NCBI GenBank assembly: GCA_900547755.1 | Contig: URIC01000030.1 | Location: forward strand, 1 to 29,313 | Length of the DNA: 29,313 nucleotides | Origin: an uncultured Bacteroidales bacterium | Lineage (GTDB): Bacteria > Bacteroidota > Bacteroidia > Bacteroidales > Muribaculaceae | Direction: 5' to 3' | Shown: in pieces, positions 16,772-25,405 of the stretch | Layout: every line of letters starts with the position of its first letter | How positions within the stretch are numbered: position 1 is the first letter of the stretch | Notes under the pieces: generated by a model | The model's database searches: none | What the model was told of the DNA's origin: nothing | The model's input: only the letters and a program-made list of their open reading frames with translations | Translations under genes and position numbers: made by a program

Positions 16772-18805
16772 ATGAAGAAGCAAACATTCCTTAAAATCCT
16801 GATTGTCCTGTTGGCTGTGGCCGCCATTGTCCTTACTCTGCCTCGCTCGGACCGTTCAGCCTACATCTACGAGGAGGGGCAGCCCTGGCGCTATGCCTTG
16901 CTTACAGCTCCCTTCGACATACCAATCTATCTGGACTCCACTACCAACCGCCATCAGACAGACTCCATAACCCGCAATTTCGCTCCCTATGTCAATATGA
17001 GCCATCCCGACATGGCGGACCTGCGCAAGATGCTCATTACCCACAATGTGCAGATGTTTAAGGTGAACAAGCTGGCCATGCTCCTGAGCCGCGTATACGA
17101 AGTGGGCGTTGTCCCGGAAACCCTTAAGAAGCGGCTCATGCAGTCCGCTTCCCACTCCCTGCGCAGCGTCTCCTCGCCCGACGGCAACACAGCGGTTTCC
17201 ATCGACGGCTCCAATATGCGCTCGCCCAGCGAAGCAGCCAAGTGGGTGGTGGACAACTATGACCCCAACGCTACTTTCTTGTCTCCGCTTGACAGCCTGG
17301 ACGTGGCGGTGCTGAATCAGATTATAACCCCCAATGTAGATATCGACAAAGAAAACAATGACAAGTTCATGGCCCTGGAGCTGCAGTCCGTCAATGCCGG
17401 ACAGGGCAAAATCAGACAGGGCCAGAGAATTGTGGACCGAGGCGAAATCATCACCCCGCAGATTTACCGGAACCTCCAGACATACGAGGAAATGCTCTCC
17501 AAGAGCAACGAGAAGGACCACACCCGGGACATAACCGTCTTCCTCGCCCAGCTCCTCTACGTCCTTATTGTCTTCGGGATGCTTTATCTGTATCTGGGCG
17601 TGTATCGTCCGAAGGTGTTCTCCTCTGTTTCCCAGTTATGCTTCATAGTCTCGCTCATCACTATATTCACTGTGATGGCCGCCCTTATGTTTGAGAATTT
17701 CTCCTTGGGACTCTACCTCACCCCCTTCTGCATAGTGCCTGTTATGGTGCTGATATTCATCGACTCCCGCACCGCTTTCATGACTCTGCTGGTGATGTGT
17801 ATGCTGTGTGTGCTTGTGGCCACGTACCAGTTCCAGTTCATTATCAGCGAGGTGATTACCGGCTTCATGGCCTTGGTGAGCCTGAATCAGCTCACCCGCC
17901 GCAGCCAGCTGTTGCGCACATCCTTTATAGTATTTGTCTCCTATTCGGTGACGGGAGTCCTGCTCATTGTCATGTCCGGCGGCGAACTCCACGACTTAGA
18001 CTGGCGTATGTTCATGGCATACGGTGTCAACGCGGTACTTTTCTCCATCACATACGTGCTTATATTCCTGGCGGAGAAAATATTCGGCTTCACCAGCACC
18101 GTCACCCTGGTTGAACTGAGCGACATCAACAATCCGCTGTTGCGCCGTCTGGCCGAAGAGGCTCCAGGCACATTCCAGCACTCCATCCAGGTCAGCACCC
18201 TGGCCTCCGACGCCGCACGTGCCATAGGAGCGAACACCCAGCTGGTGCGTACCGGCGCGCTCTACCATGACATCGGCAAGATGATTACTCCCGTGTTCTT
18301 TACCGAGAACCAGCACGGAGTGAATCCCCACAACGGACTTGACCCCGAAACCTCGGCCCGCAAGATAATCAGCCACGTCATGGAGGGTGAGGCACTGGCC
18401 CGCAAATCCAAACTCCCCAAGATGATTGTAGACTTCATCCGCGAGCATCACGGACGCGGCCTTACCAAGTATTTCTACAACATGGCCTGCAATAATTCTC
18501 CGACAGGGGAGGCAGACCCTGCGCCTTTCCGATATCCCGGTCCTGACCCCCAGAGCAAGGAGACGGCATTGCTGATGATGGCCGATGCCGTGGAGGCCGC
18601 TTCCCGCTCTCTGAAAGAGTATACTCCGGAAAGCATCTCCGAACTGGTAGACAGGATTATAGACGGTCAGGTAGCCGAGGGGCGCTTCCGCGAAAGTCCT
18701 GTCTCCTTTGCCGATATAGACAAAATCAAGGACACATTCAAGCGACGTCTCTCCACGATATACCACACCCGTGTGGCGTATCCGGAACGCAAGCATCACG
18801 CCTGA
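16772..18805 (+). CDS. pgpH: 7TM-HD phosphodiesterase, PgpH type (probable c-di-AMP hydrolase)
   Basis: The 677-residue protein has the order of PgpH/YqfF: one N-terminal helix (about 7-23), a large extracytoplasmic domain (about 30-250), a block of hydrophobic helices (about 255-445) and a cytoplasmic HD domain (about 450-677). The HD domain shows FQHS (H470), YHDIGKM (H499-D500, the HDIG motif) and REHHGRG (H559-H560), all metal ligands of the family. In Listeria, PgpH hydrolyses c-di-AMP and is inhibited by (p)ppGpp; that makes the location directly behind rel suggestive, but the activity here is inferred. The gene starts 15 bp after rel. The next gene is 84 bp further on. Confidence 0.9.
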   Translation: MKKQTFLKILIVLLAVAAIVLTLPRSDRSAYIYEEGQPWRYALLTAPFDIPIYLDSTTNRHQTDSITRNFAPYVNMSHPDMADLRKMLITHNVQMFKVNKLAMLLSRVYEVGVVPETLKKRLMQSASHSLRSVSSPDGNTAVSIDGSNMRSPSEAAKWVVDNYDPNATFLSPLDSLDVAVLNQIITPNVDIDKENNDKFMALELQSVNAGQGKIRQGQRIVDRGEIITPQIYRNLQTYEEMLSKSNEKDHTRDITVFLAQLLYVLIVFGMLYLYLGVYRPKVFSSVSQLCFIVSLITIFTVMAALMFENFSLGLYLTPFCIVPVMVLIFIDSRTAFMTLLVMCMLCVLVATYQFQFIISEVITGFMALVSLNQLTRRSQLLRTSFIVFVSYSVTGVLLIVMSGGELHDLDWRMFMAYGVNAVLFSITYVLIFLAEKIFGFTSTVTLVELSDINNPLLRRLAEEAPGTFQHSIQVSTLASDAARAIGANTQLVRTGALYHDIGKMITPVFFTENQHGVNPHNGLDPETSARKIISHVMEGEALARKSKLPKMIVDFIREHHGRGLTKYFYNMACNNSPTGEADPAPFRYPGPDPQSKETALLMMADAVEAASRSLKEYTPESISELVDRIIDGQVAEGRFRESPVSFADIDKIKDTFKRRLSTIYHTRVAYPERKHHA

Positions 18806-18889
18806 CGGCTTACGGCTGTGCCCATTTTTAACCTTGTTTAAAAAATAATTCGTGCGCTCCGGGCGTTAAAATATAAAACCCTGTTAATT

Positions 18890-19417
18890 ATGAGTATGCT
18901 CTTTGTCATATTGGCTGTACTGTTGTTCGGCGTGAGTGTCCTGCTCCTGTTTCGGCGCGAGATGCTCGGGCCCGTGGCTGCTTTCCTGGCCTTCGGCTCG
19001 GTGTATCTGTCCGGTCAGCTGCCCATGAACGTGAATATGCTTGTGACATGGCTTTGCCTCACCCTTGTGGTGACCGGCGTGAGCGCCTTGCAACCGGTGG
19101 CCGTAATGTCGCAGACACGCGGCATGGGCTATATGAGTCTGGGCGCGCTGGCCGGAATGATAGTCGGCATGATGGCATACTCGCTGAGTCATAGTCTCGG
19201 CTTTGTCTACTCAATGATGTGTCTGGGCGTGCTGGCAGGTGTTTTCCTGGGATATCTGCTTTTCACCCGCACTCCCAAGGGAATGGAGCTGAGTATGTCA
19301 CGCTCCAGATTTTTCTCTTATTTGCTGGCCAAAGGTTTCCCCGTGGCCGTTTCGGCGATGATGTTGGGTGTGGTGGCCATACTGTACCTCTTTGTCACAT
19401 ACACTCTGCCTCTCTGA
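18890..19417 (+). CDS. Five-helix integral membrane protein of unknown function
   Basis: The 175-residue protein is hydrophobic almost throughout, with about five predicted helices: MSMLFVILAVLLFGVSVLLLF (start), a helix ending near LSGQLP, MLVTWLCLTLVVTGVSAL, GALAGMIVGMMAYSL with VYSMMCLGVLAGVFLGYLLF, and a final VAVSAMMLGVVAILYLFVTY. There is a short basic loop after TRTPKG. I do not recognise the family and no catalytic motif is visible. It follows pgpH by 84 bp and precedes the DUF4919 gene by 26 bp, on the same strand, so it may belong to that transcription unit. The initiator could be either of the two ATGs at residues 1 and 3. Confidence 0.8.
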   Translation: MSMLFVILAVLLFGVSVLLLFRREMLGPVAAFLAFGSVYLSGQLPMNVNMLVTWLCLTLVVTGVSALQPVAVMSQTRGMGYMSLGALAGMIVGMMAYSLSHSLGFVYSMMCLGVLAGVFLGYLLFTRTPKGMELSMSRSRFFSYLLAKGFPVAVSAMMLGVVAILYLFVTYTLPL

Positions 19418-19443
19418 ATCAATTGAACCCCAAGACTAAAAAG

Positions 19444-20310
19444 ATGAAAAAGATATTGACTGCAATATTCCCGCTGCTGCTAATGTTGTGCGTGGCCGTA
19501 CCGCAGGCTTCCGCCCAGAAAAAACTCAAGGTGGAGAAACCGGACCTGGAGCAGATAAAGCGTGCTACGCAGAATCCCGCCTCTTCGTTCTATTATCCCA
19601 AGCTCAAAGCCCTGTATGAGGCCAACGACACGGTGATGACTCCCGAGCAATTCCGCTATTACTATTTCGGCTCGATGTTCCAGGAGGATTACAATCCTTA
19701 CCGCAAGAGCGATTATACGGACCGCACGGACTCGCTCCTGAACCTGAACCGTGCCGCCATGCAGCGCCGCGACTCCACATTCAAAGCCCACCAGGGAAAG
19801 AATCTCGGTGTGTATGAGCTGAACAGACTCTATAAGGAGGCTGAGAGACGCTCTTTGCGCGAACAGCAGGAGATAGTGAACAATGCCAAACTTGCCTTGG
19901 ACGACAATCCCTTTGACATCCAGAGCATGTATATGCTCTCCCGCTTGCTCCAGGATATGGGCAAGAAGATGAGCGCCCGTATGTGGGACTACCGCCTGGA
20001 GAACCTTTTGGGCGCCATCATATCCTCCGGCACCGGCAAGAGTGTCGAGGACCCCTTTGTGGTCATAAGTCCGGACCATGAGTATTTCCTGCTCGAAGTG
20101 CTTGGATACGATGTGGATGACTACAACTTTGTGGAACCCGGATTCGACTATCTGAAGGTACATCCCTCTGACCCCGACCGTATCCCCTCCTCGAAGACTC
20201 CTGCCGGATTCTATTTCAACGTACAGCCGCTTATAGAACAATACAATATCAAATACCCCGAAAATTCTGACGAACAAGTCACCTCGGGCAAAGAAATAAT
20301 ACTTGACTAA
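19444..20310 (+). CDS. DUF4919 exported protein
   Basis: A 288-residue protein from the ATG at 19444, chosen because it gives an N-terminal signal peptide ending in the AxA site VPQASA before QKKLK. The mature part resembles DUF4919: FYYPKLKALYEAND near the start, TPEQFRYYYFGSMFQEDYNPY in the middle, then two helical segments rich in charged residues and a C-terminal EVLGYDVDDYNFVEPGFDYLKV stretch. Function of the family is unknown. Removing the signal would leave an N-terminal Gln, common among Bacteroidota exported proteins. The open frame extends 225 bp further upstream, but that region overlaps the previous gene and lacks signal-peptide character. The SlyD-like gene begins 16 bp after the stop, so the two are probably co-transcribed. 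Confidence 0.85.
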   Translation: MKKILTAIFPLLLMLCVAVPQASAQKKLKVEKPDLEQIKRATQNPASSFYYPKLKALYEANDTVMTPEQFRYYYFGSMFQEDYNPYRKSDYTDRTDSLLNLNRAAMQRRDSTFKAHQGKNLGVYELNRLYKEAERRSLREQQEIVNNAKLALDDNPFDIQSMYMLSRLLQDMGKKMSARMWDYRLENLLGAIISSGTGKSVEDPFVVISPDHEYFLLEVLGYDVDDYNFVEPGFDYLKVHPSDPDRIPSSKTPAGFYFNVQPLIEQYNIKYPENSDEQVTSGKEIILD

Positions 20311-20326
20311 AAACAAATAACCGAAT

Positions 20327-20974
20327 ATGAATACAAAGCAGACTGTAGGACCCGAAAAATTCGTGGCCTACGCCTACAGAGTTTACAACGATAAGAACGG
20401 CGAACTGCTGTTCGAAACCCCGGCCGATGCCCCCGATGTCATGGTCTATGGCGTGAGCGACGATGTGGTGCCCGGCCTTATAGAGGCCATGAAAGGCCTT
20501 GGCGAGTGTGACAGGTTTTCCGTAACCCTGCCCCCCGAAGCCGCTTTCGGTCCCCGCTACGAAGAGAATGTGGTGACTTTGGACCGCGATATCTTCATGC
20601 GCGACGGCAAGCTCGCCTCCGAAGTGGCGGTAGGAGCCGAACTCCCTATGATGACTCAGGAAGGCTTCATGGTCAAAGGCCGTGTGCTTGAGGTTGACGA
20701 CAAGGGTGTGAAGATGGATTTCAACCACCCCTTTGCCGGCCTCACCGTCCGTTATGAAGGCGAGATAGATACCGTCCGGGACGCTACTCCCGACGAACTC
20801 AATCCGCCGCACCACTGTCACTGCGGCCACTGCGGAGGCCACGACAACGGCGACTGCCACTGCGACCACGACCACAAGGAGGGCGAGGGCTGCTGCGGAA
20901 ACCACGAAAAAGGCCACTGCGACCATGACCACAAAGAAGGTGAAGGCTGCTGTGGAAAAGGTCATTGCCGCTAA
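20327..20974 (+). CDS. slyD: SlyD-like FKBP peptidyl-prolyl cis-trans isomerase with His/Cys-rich tail
   Basis: Residues 1-160 resemble the FKBP/SlyD type of prolyl isomerase and chaperone: FVAYAYRVYNDKNGELLFE (13-31), GVSDDVVPGLIEAMKGLGECD (about 43-63) and LPPEAAFGPRYEENV (about 68-82) bracket an IF-type insert (about 75-120) before the second FKBP half. SlyD binds unfolded proline-rich chains and, through a His/Cys tail, nickel and other metals. The last about 50 residues are extraordinarily rich in His and Cys, and contain two identical 14-residue copies of HCDHDHKEGEGCCG encoded at 20858-20899 and 20915-20956. No signal peptide, so cytoplasmic. It follows the DUF4919 gene by 16 bp and is followed by a strong terminator. 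Substrate metal is not determinable. Confidence 0.9.
   Translation: MNTKQTVGPEKFVAYAYRVYNDKNGELLFETPADAPDVMVYGVSDDVVPGLIEAMKGLGECDRFSVTLPPEAAFGPRYEENVVTLDRDIFMRDGKLASEVAVGAELPMMTQEGFMVKGRVLEVDDKGVKMDFNHPFAGLTVRYEGEIDTVRDATPDELNPPHHCHCGHCGGHDNGDCHCDHDHKEGEGCCGNHEKGHCDHDHKEGEGCCGKGHCR
20858..20956 (+). repeat. Two copies of a 14-residue His/Cys metal-binding motif
   Basis: Direct repeats at 20858-20899 and 20915-20956 encode the same peptide, HCDHDHKEGEGCCG, but differ at six third-codon positions and at no amino-acid position. Confidence 0.9.
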
Positions 20975-20994
20975 TCCTCCTATAGCCTTATGCA

Positions 20995-21041
20995 AATGTC
21001 TTTGAGGCTAACTTCAATAGCCTCAAAGACATTGACTTTTT
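20995..21041 (+). terminator. Intrinsic terminator after slyD
   Basis: Perfect 16-bp arms (20995-21010 and 21018-21033) around a 7-nt loop, followed by GAC and a five-T run (21037-21041). It lies 20 bp after the slyD stop and closes the plus-strand run. Confidence 0.88.
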
Positions 21042-21053
21042 AAAGCAAAACAG

Positions 21054-21082
21054 TGTTTGCGGGTCTCTCTGACCCGCAAACA
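21054..21082 (-). terminator. Hairpin after the leucine-rich-repeat gene, probable terminator
   Basis: Perfect 12-bp arms (21054-21065 and 21071-21082) with a 5-nt loop, 36 bp past the minus-strand stop at 21119. On the minus strand it is followed by CTGTTTTGC, a short U-run. A smaller stem (21100-21107/21112-21119) overlaps the stop codon. Confidence 0.65.
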
Positions 21083-21118
21083 TTGAACGGAGACCCGTAA
21101 CCGCTTATTCGTAAGCGG

Positions 21119-22153
21119 TCAGCGGGCTATGAACTTCTTGCCCTCAGAGATGTAGATTTGTCCTTTCACGGGGGCTGTCACCCTGTTCCCTTGCAGGTCA
21201 TAGACAGCGGCATCGACATTCGGCATAGCCAACTCAGTTAAGCCAGTGGTAGGAAACTCCTCTAATTCAACAAATTTTGTAAACAGTCTCCATCCGGGAG
21301 CATTGCGGTAAGCCTCCGCCGAACCTACGGGCACATAAACCGTCTTCTCCGCATCAGCCACAAAGGGCCACTTACCCCTGTTATCGTCATCGCATACCGG
21401 AGGATTAACTGCTTTACAATAAATGTCCCCTTTTATGGCATTATTTCTTTCGCTTGCAGCTTCTTGTTCGTAGTCCACGTACAAAAAAGCATCAGGACCA
21501 ATATATTCTAAATTTTCCGGTAATATCATGTTGTTAAAATTACAATTGACGAAAGCACCGTTCTCTATACGTTTGAGCCCGTCAGGGAACTTGACATCGC
21601 CAATTCCTTCGCAATAACAAAAGCATAAAGAAGGGATAACTGTAACATCAGTCGGAATCTCCAAGCATTGTCCTTTGAAAATCTCGTGACATTCGAAAAA
21701 CGTGTAACCTCCTAATTCTTTCAGTGTCACGGGTATATTCACATTTTTCAATTCAGGACAAAATTGAAACGCGAAAGCGCCTAATGACACCAAATTATCA
21801 GGGAGTGTAATATACCGGAACTTGGCAGTTGTCATGTTTACCTTTGGGTCCGCACCGTCAAAAGCACCTTCCGGCAACCTGTTATCCTCAAAGGTTACAC
21901 TCTCTATATTGAGACCGGTCAGCTGACCGTAGATTGAGGCCATCCTTACAGCTTCAAAATCCTCATCGGTCATTTTACCACTTACCACCAAAGAGTCTAC
22001 ATTATTTATGCTTTCTCCAAGAAGTGCTTTAATATTTTTACTTCCGTCCAAAGCAACTTTAACTATATTCTGAGCCTCAACCGACTGACTGCAAGCAAAT
22101 AGTCCAACCAAAGCAATTCCTACAGGCCACAATTTTATTCCTTTCTTATTCAT
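21119..22153 (-). CDS. Secreted BspA-type leucine-rich-repeat protein with T9SS-like tail
   Basis: A 344-residue surface or secreted protein. The N-terminus has a signal peptide with two possible ends: lipobox-like LFAC (18-21) or signal peptidase I cleavage at VEA-QN (26-28), which would leave an N-terminal Gln as on many T9SS cargo proteins. Residues about 80-240 contain LRR_5 (BspA/TpLRR) repeats of the form I-x-LPDNLVSLGAFAFQFC, IPVTLKELGGYTFFEC and LPENLEYIGPDAFLYV, with P...I...AF periodicity. A YVPVGSAEAY segment follows. The last about 30 residues, VYDLQGNRV, then KGQIYISEGKKFIAR, match the T9SS type A sorting pattern of a Tyr/Asp-Leu-x-Gly strand and terminal basic residues. It begins 86 bp after the C13 peptidase stop on the same strand. 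Such LRR proteins often bind host or bacterial ligands; the ligand here is unknown. Confidence 0.85.
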   Translation of the reverse strand: MNKKGIKLWPVGIALVGLFACSQSVEAQNIVKVALDGSKNIKALLGESINNVDSLVVSGKMTDEDFEAVRMASIYGQLTGLNIESVTFEDNRLPEGAFDGADPKVNMTTAKFRYITLPDNLVSLGAFAFQFCPELKNVNIPVTLKELGGYTFFECHEIFKGQCLEIPTDVTVIPSLCFCYCEGIGDVKFPDGLKRIENGAFVNCNFNNMILPENLEYIGPDAFLYVDYEQEAASERNNAIKGDIYCKAVNPPVCDDDNRGKWPFVADAEKTVYVPVGSAEAYRNAPGWRLFTKFVELEEFPTTGLTELAMPNVDAAVYDLQGNRVTAPVKGQIYISEGKKFIAR

Positions 22154-22193
22154 ATTATGTAATATTTTTAAATTAATAAACTAAGTACCATCC

Positions 22194-22230
22194 CCTCAGC
22201 AGCAATCTCGATGTTGAATTGCTGCTGAGG
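22194..22230 (-). other. Perfect hairpin between the peptidase and LRR genes
   Basis: Arms of 13 bp (22194-22206 and 22218-22230), all paired, with an 11-nt loop, 9 bp after the peptidase stop codon. No U-run follows on the minus strand (GGGATGG), so it is either a weak/attenuating terminator or an mRNA 3' stabiliser between two co-transcribed genes. Confidence 0.6.
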
Positions 22231-22239
22231 AACTTAAAG

Positions 22240-24918
22240 TTATTTATTGAATTTTTTACTGTCAACGACTTGTGAATTGACAATATATGAAATCGCATAT
22301 AAACCGGAGGGTAAGTCGGCTACATTTATCACGACTTTGTTATTGCCGACGGGAACCGCTTCGAAATGTTGCTGCTGACCGTCTAAAGCGGATACTATCA
22401 CCAGTTCAGCCCCCCTTGGTGCCGGAGCTGCCAATTCGACTTCCGCGCTCTGAGTCGCCTCTATATAGCTGATTCCTTTTATGGAGAGTAAAACGTCCAG
22501 ATCGATGCTCTCCGATGCCAACTCACCTTCTTCGTTGACAGCAAGCAGTGTATAAGTCTTGCCGGTCACTCTGGGATTTACAGTCACAGATTCGGTATCG
22601 CCTATCAGATTGCTTTTCCCATCAATCCAGGCAAGGTCTGAACAGGAGGGAGCCTGAGCCGAAAGAGTTACAGTACCATCGGCATTAAGGTCCGATATTA
22701 TTATAACGGGAGGGTCAGTCGGCTTGATAATTAATAATGAAACATCAACTACTTCTCCTCCAACTATATTGCCGTTTTCGTCCTTTTGCATCAGGTCGAA
22801 TGTAAAGTGACCGGTGGGAAATTGCGAGTGGTCTTTATAAGTGATTTTCAAATACACGACATCAAATTCTCCAGCGTTAAGAGTGATGTCTTCAAGTTTG
22901 CTGTCAGGAGAAGTGAATTGTACGCTCTTGTCTGTATTGTCAGAAGCCACTACCACTGATTGGCAACGTTTCCCTCCTTTTACCCAGGCATTATAGATTT
23001 TGTCACTCATAGTCATCTCTATGGCAAGCAATCTATAAACGCCATCGTTTCCGGAGCGGGGACGTAACTCAAGGGAATATTTTTGAGTAGAAGATGTATT
23101 GTTCCTTACATATATTGCTGTCTTTTTTGACAGTTCCTTATTCGTTATTACCGAAAAATTAGACTGCGCCACATCGTTACTACTTAAGACTCTGCTGAAA
23201 TTACAGTCTGATTCCACCACTCTGTTCAAGGATGAATTGTCTATCTTAGCCTTGAAGCAAAAATGATGTTTCTCGTTTGCCGAGATGTCTGACATCATGG
23301 AGGGCAATGCCCAGGTATGTTTTATAACAATGGAATCGCCAGCGTTTATAGGCGGTATACTTATCGGCTCAAATCTACCGCCTGTCACATATCTGCCATT
23401 ATACGTTTCATTACCTTTCCAAACATCATTCGTAAATGCCGTGGCAGCCTTGCCCCAATAAAGGTGCAGCCATTTTCCGCCGGTATAGTTTTCACGCCCT
23501 CTGTTATGAATCTTCACATATATAAACGCGGATGTATGGTCTGATGAATAATAAGGATTCTCATGTTCCTCCACACCGTCATCGACATTCCTGACCCATA
23601 TTGAAGGGCTTATCCATGATTTGTCCGTACTGATATTAGGTTGAACTCCCGTATCATCGTCATTATCCTTAATATAAATGTCTTTTGAATCGGGAATGCG
23701 AATGAACGACAGGTCTTCACCTATTGAAAGTGGTGTTGACGTATATTGCGGGGTTTCCCTATCAGGAGAATCCTCAAAAGCATAAACATCGTTATTCTTA
23801 GCATATTCAAAGGCCTCCTCCATAGAAACATAACCATCGCTATTAGTATCTGCGTTAACAGGATTGCCACAATGATCAGCGCCATTCACCGCTGATGTCC
23901 AGTGATAAACAAATTCATCATAATACATATCGACGGTTGAATTAGAAGATTCCTCACCGGTACATGCAGAGGCTACTACACATCCGACTTTTGTCAAATC
24001 ATCGTTAAAGCCTCCGGCATGACACTGACCCAGCACAACATTGACGTTTATTCCTTTTTGGCAAAACGGTTCCAATAAATCTGCCAAAGCATAATCATAC
24101 AATTTCTCATATCCCCAAAGGCATATATAGGAACCTTTTCTATATTTACCACCATGGTCTATGACATAGAAAAAAAGTTGGTCATCTTTACCCATTCTAT
24201 CATATAAAAATTGAAGAGATGATTTAATATTAACTTTCGTAGCAGCAAGTTCTATATCAGGTTCACCATCGCCATCAAGGTCAAGATTCTGAGATACACA
24301 ATCTCCTCCAACTAATTTCATGTCTGCCTCAGGGTTATTTCCGTCTGACATTATTGGAATGATATTACTCTTAGGTACACCATACCTGTTCACGAGTGTC
24401 TGATAAATAAAAGAACAATCGTTCCAGAAGCGCTCGCCATTAATCTTTATATTAGCACCACCACTTAAGATAATGGCATAAGTTCTACGAGAAACAGCAA
24501 GTTCTGATGCAGAAAGATTTTGGTATGTTTCGGGCACATACGGTTTGCTTACATCATTCATAGCACCTATCTTTTTTACACTGTTCAATTCCAACGAAAT
24601 ATACTCTTCTGAACCGGGCATTCGTTGTGCTGTTTTTCTCAATGGAACGGTTGAAACGGAGGTATCTATGACTCTTGGAACTTTAACGGTGTAGCAATTA
24701 TGTTCCCAGCCTTTCATAGGCTCGGCATCAACAAAGAATGTCCAAAAAGAAGCATTTCCGTCCTGAACAAGATAATAATCCATGTCGGTATTATTGGCAA
24801 ATTCCTTTTTCACTAAGGAAAACGCTTCATCCTTAGTGACGACCCTGTTCAAAGCCATTCCTTGGAACAGCACGACGCTACAAAACAGGGTGAGCAAAAT
24901 CGTAAAAATCTTTTTCAT
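22240..24918 (-). CDS. Secreted C13/clan-CD cysteine peptidase with EF-hand, beta-sandwich and T9SS-like tail
   Basis: The 892-residue protein starts with a signal peptide (about 1-22). Residues about 25-85 look like a propeptide (TKDEAFSLVKKEF). The peptidase domain (about 144-405) opens with RTYAIILSGG (145-154) and has the clan CD dyad: H255 in YVIDHGG (251-257) and C299 in VVLGQCHAGGF (294-304), in legumain-like surroundings. Two calcium-type loops are seen: DLDGDGEPD (213-221) and a full EF-hand loop at 357-368 (D357, N359, D361, S365, E368), followed by ETPQYTSTPLSIG. A CARDB-like beta-sandwich (about 420-570) and further beta modules follow. The end, LPSGLYAISYIVNSQVVDSKKFNK in segments, is a T9SS type A tail. 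Gingipain-like surface protease activity is plausible, but specificity is unknown. The gene is AT-richer than its neighbours. Confidence 0.85.
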   Translation of the reverse strand: MKKIFTILLTLFCSVVLFQGMALNRVVTKDEAFSLVKKEFANNTDMDYYLVQDGNASFWTFFVDAEPMKGWEHNCYTVKVPRVIDTSVSTVPLRKTAQRMPGSEEYISLELNSVKKIGAMNDVSKPYVPETYQNLSASELAVSRRTYAIILSGGANIKINGERFWNDCSFIYQTLVNRYGVPKSNIIPIMSDGNNPEADMKLVGGDCVSQNLDLDGDGEPDIELAATKVNIKSSLQFLYDRMGKDDQLFFYVIDHGGKYRKGSYICLWGYEKLYDYALADLLEPFCQKGINVNVVLGQCHAGGFNDDLTKVGCVVASACTGEESSNSTVDMYYDEFVYHWTSAVNGADHCGNPVNADTNSDGYVSMEEAFEYAKNNDVYAFEDSPDRETPQYTSTPLSIGEDLSFIRIPDSKDIYIKDNDDDTGVQPNISTDKSWISPSIWVRNVDDGVEEHENPYYSSDHTSAFIYVKIHNRGRENYTGGKWLHLYWGKAATAFTNDVWKGNETYNGRYVTGGRFEPISIPPINAGDSIVIKHTWALPSMMSDISANEKHHFCFKAKIDNSSLNRVVESDCNFSRVLSSNDVAQSNFSVITNKELSKKTAIYVRNNTSSTQKYSLELRPRSGNDGVYRLLAIEMTMSDKIYNAWVKGGKRCQSVVVASDNTDKSVQFTSPDSKLEDITLNAGEFDVVYLKITYKDHSQFPTGHFTFDLMQKDENGNIVGGEVVDVSLLIIKPTDPPVIIISDLNADGTVTLSAQAPSCSDLAWIDGKSNLIGDTESVTVNPRVTGKTYTLLAVNEEGELASESIDLDVLLSIKGISYIEATQSAEVELAAPAPRGAELVIVSALDGQQQHFEAVPVGNNKVVINVADLPSGLYAISYIVNSQVVDSKKFNK

Positions 24919-25046
24919 AAGTCCACCATTTAAAAGTCAAACAATGAAAGTTTCTTTGAAACAACAGCGTATTTGTCTATTTTTCAGTTTTTTACGACCT
25001 CCTTACTCGCAATAGTTAAATAGGCATTTAGTTTGTCATTACGTTA

Positions 25047-25077
25047 CAAATTTAACAACTAATTTTAAAATTCCCAA
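25047..25077 (-). promoter_or_regulatory. Probable promoter of the C13 peptidase/LRR unit
   Basis: On the minus strand TTG (25077-25075) and TAAATTTG (25054-25047) are separated by 20 bp, matching the Bacteroidota -33/-7 arrangement. Transcription would start near 25040, giving a leader of about 120 nt before the peptidase ATG. Confidence 0.55.
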
Positions 25078-25351
25078 GTATTTTCAATATTATTTTAAAA
25101 ATAATTTGTATTTAGTAGAATATTCTAACTCAGATTTGTGTAAAATAAAGGGCTTCAAGCTGATTTGTTAAAATGCTTTTTAGTGTCTTGCAAATGGGTA
25201 TAAACATTCTATATTACCCATGGACTTGAAAGCGCATCCTGTTTAAGTGTTTGGCGTATAGTTATATAGCCTTGTGGTTCGGGAGACCCGCAACGACTAA
25301 ATGTATGAAAGGCAGTATGCCTGAGATTTCAGAGGGTACTGTCTTTAATGC

Positions 25352-25378
25352 TTCTGTGATACAGGATGTATCACAGAA
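25352..25378. other. Perfect hairpin downstream of the BtuG-like gene
   Basis: Eleven-bp arms (25352-25362 and 25368-25378) with a 5-nt loop, 28 bp beyond the 40-bp palindrome in the direction of minus-strand transcription. No U-run follows on the minus strand. It could be a second, back-up termination structure. Confidence 0.5.
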
Positions 25379-25405
25379 TAATCAGTATAAGTGATTGGAT
25401 ATTTT

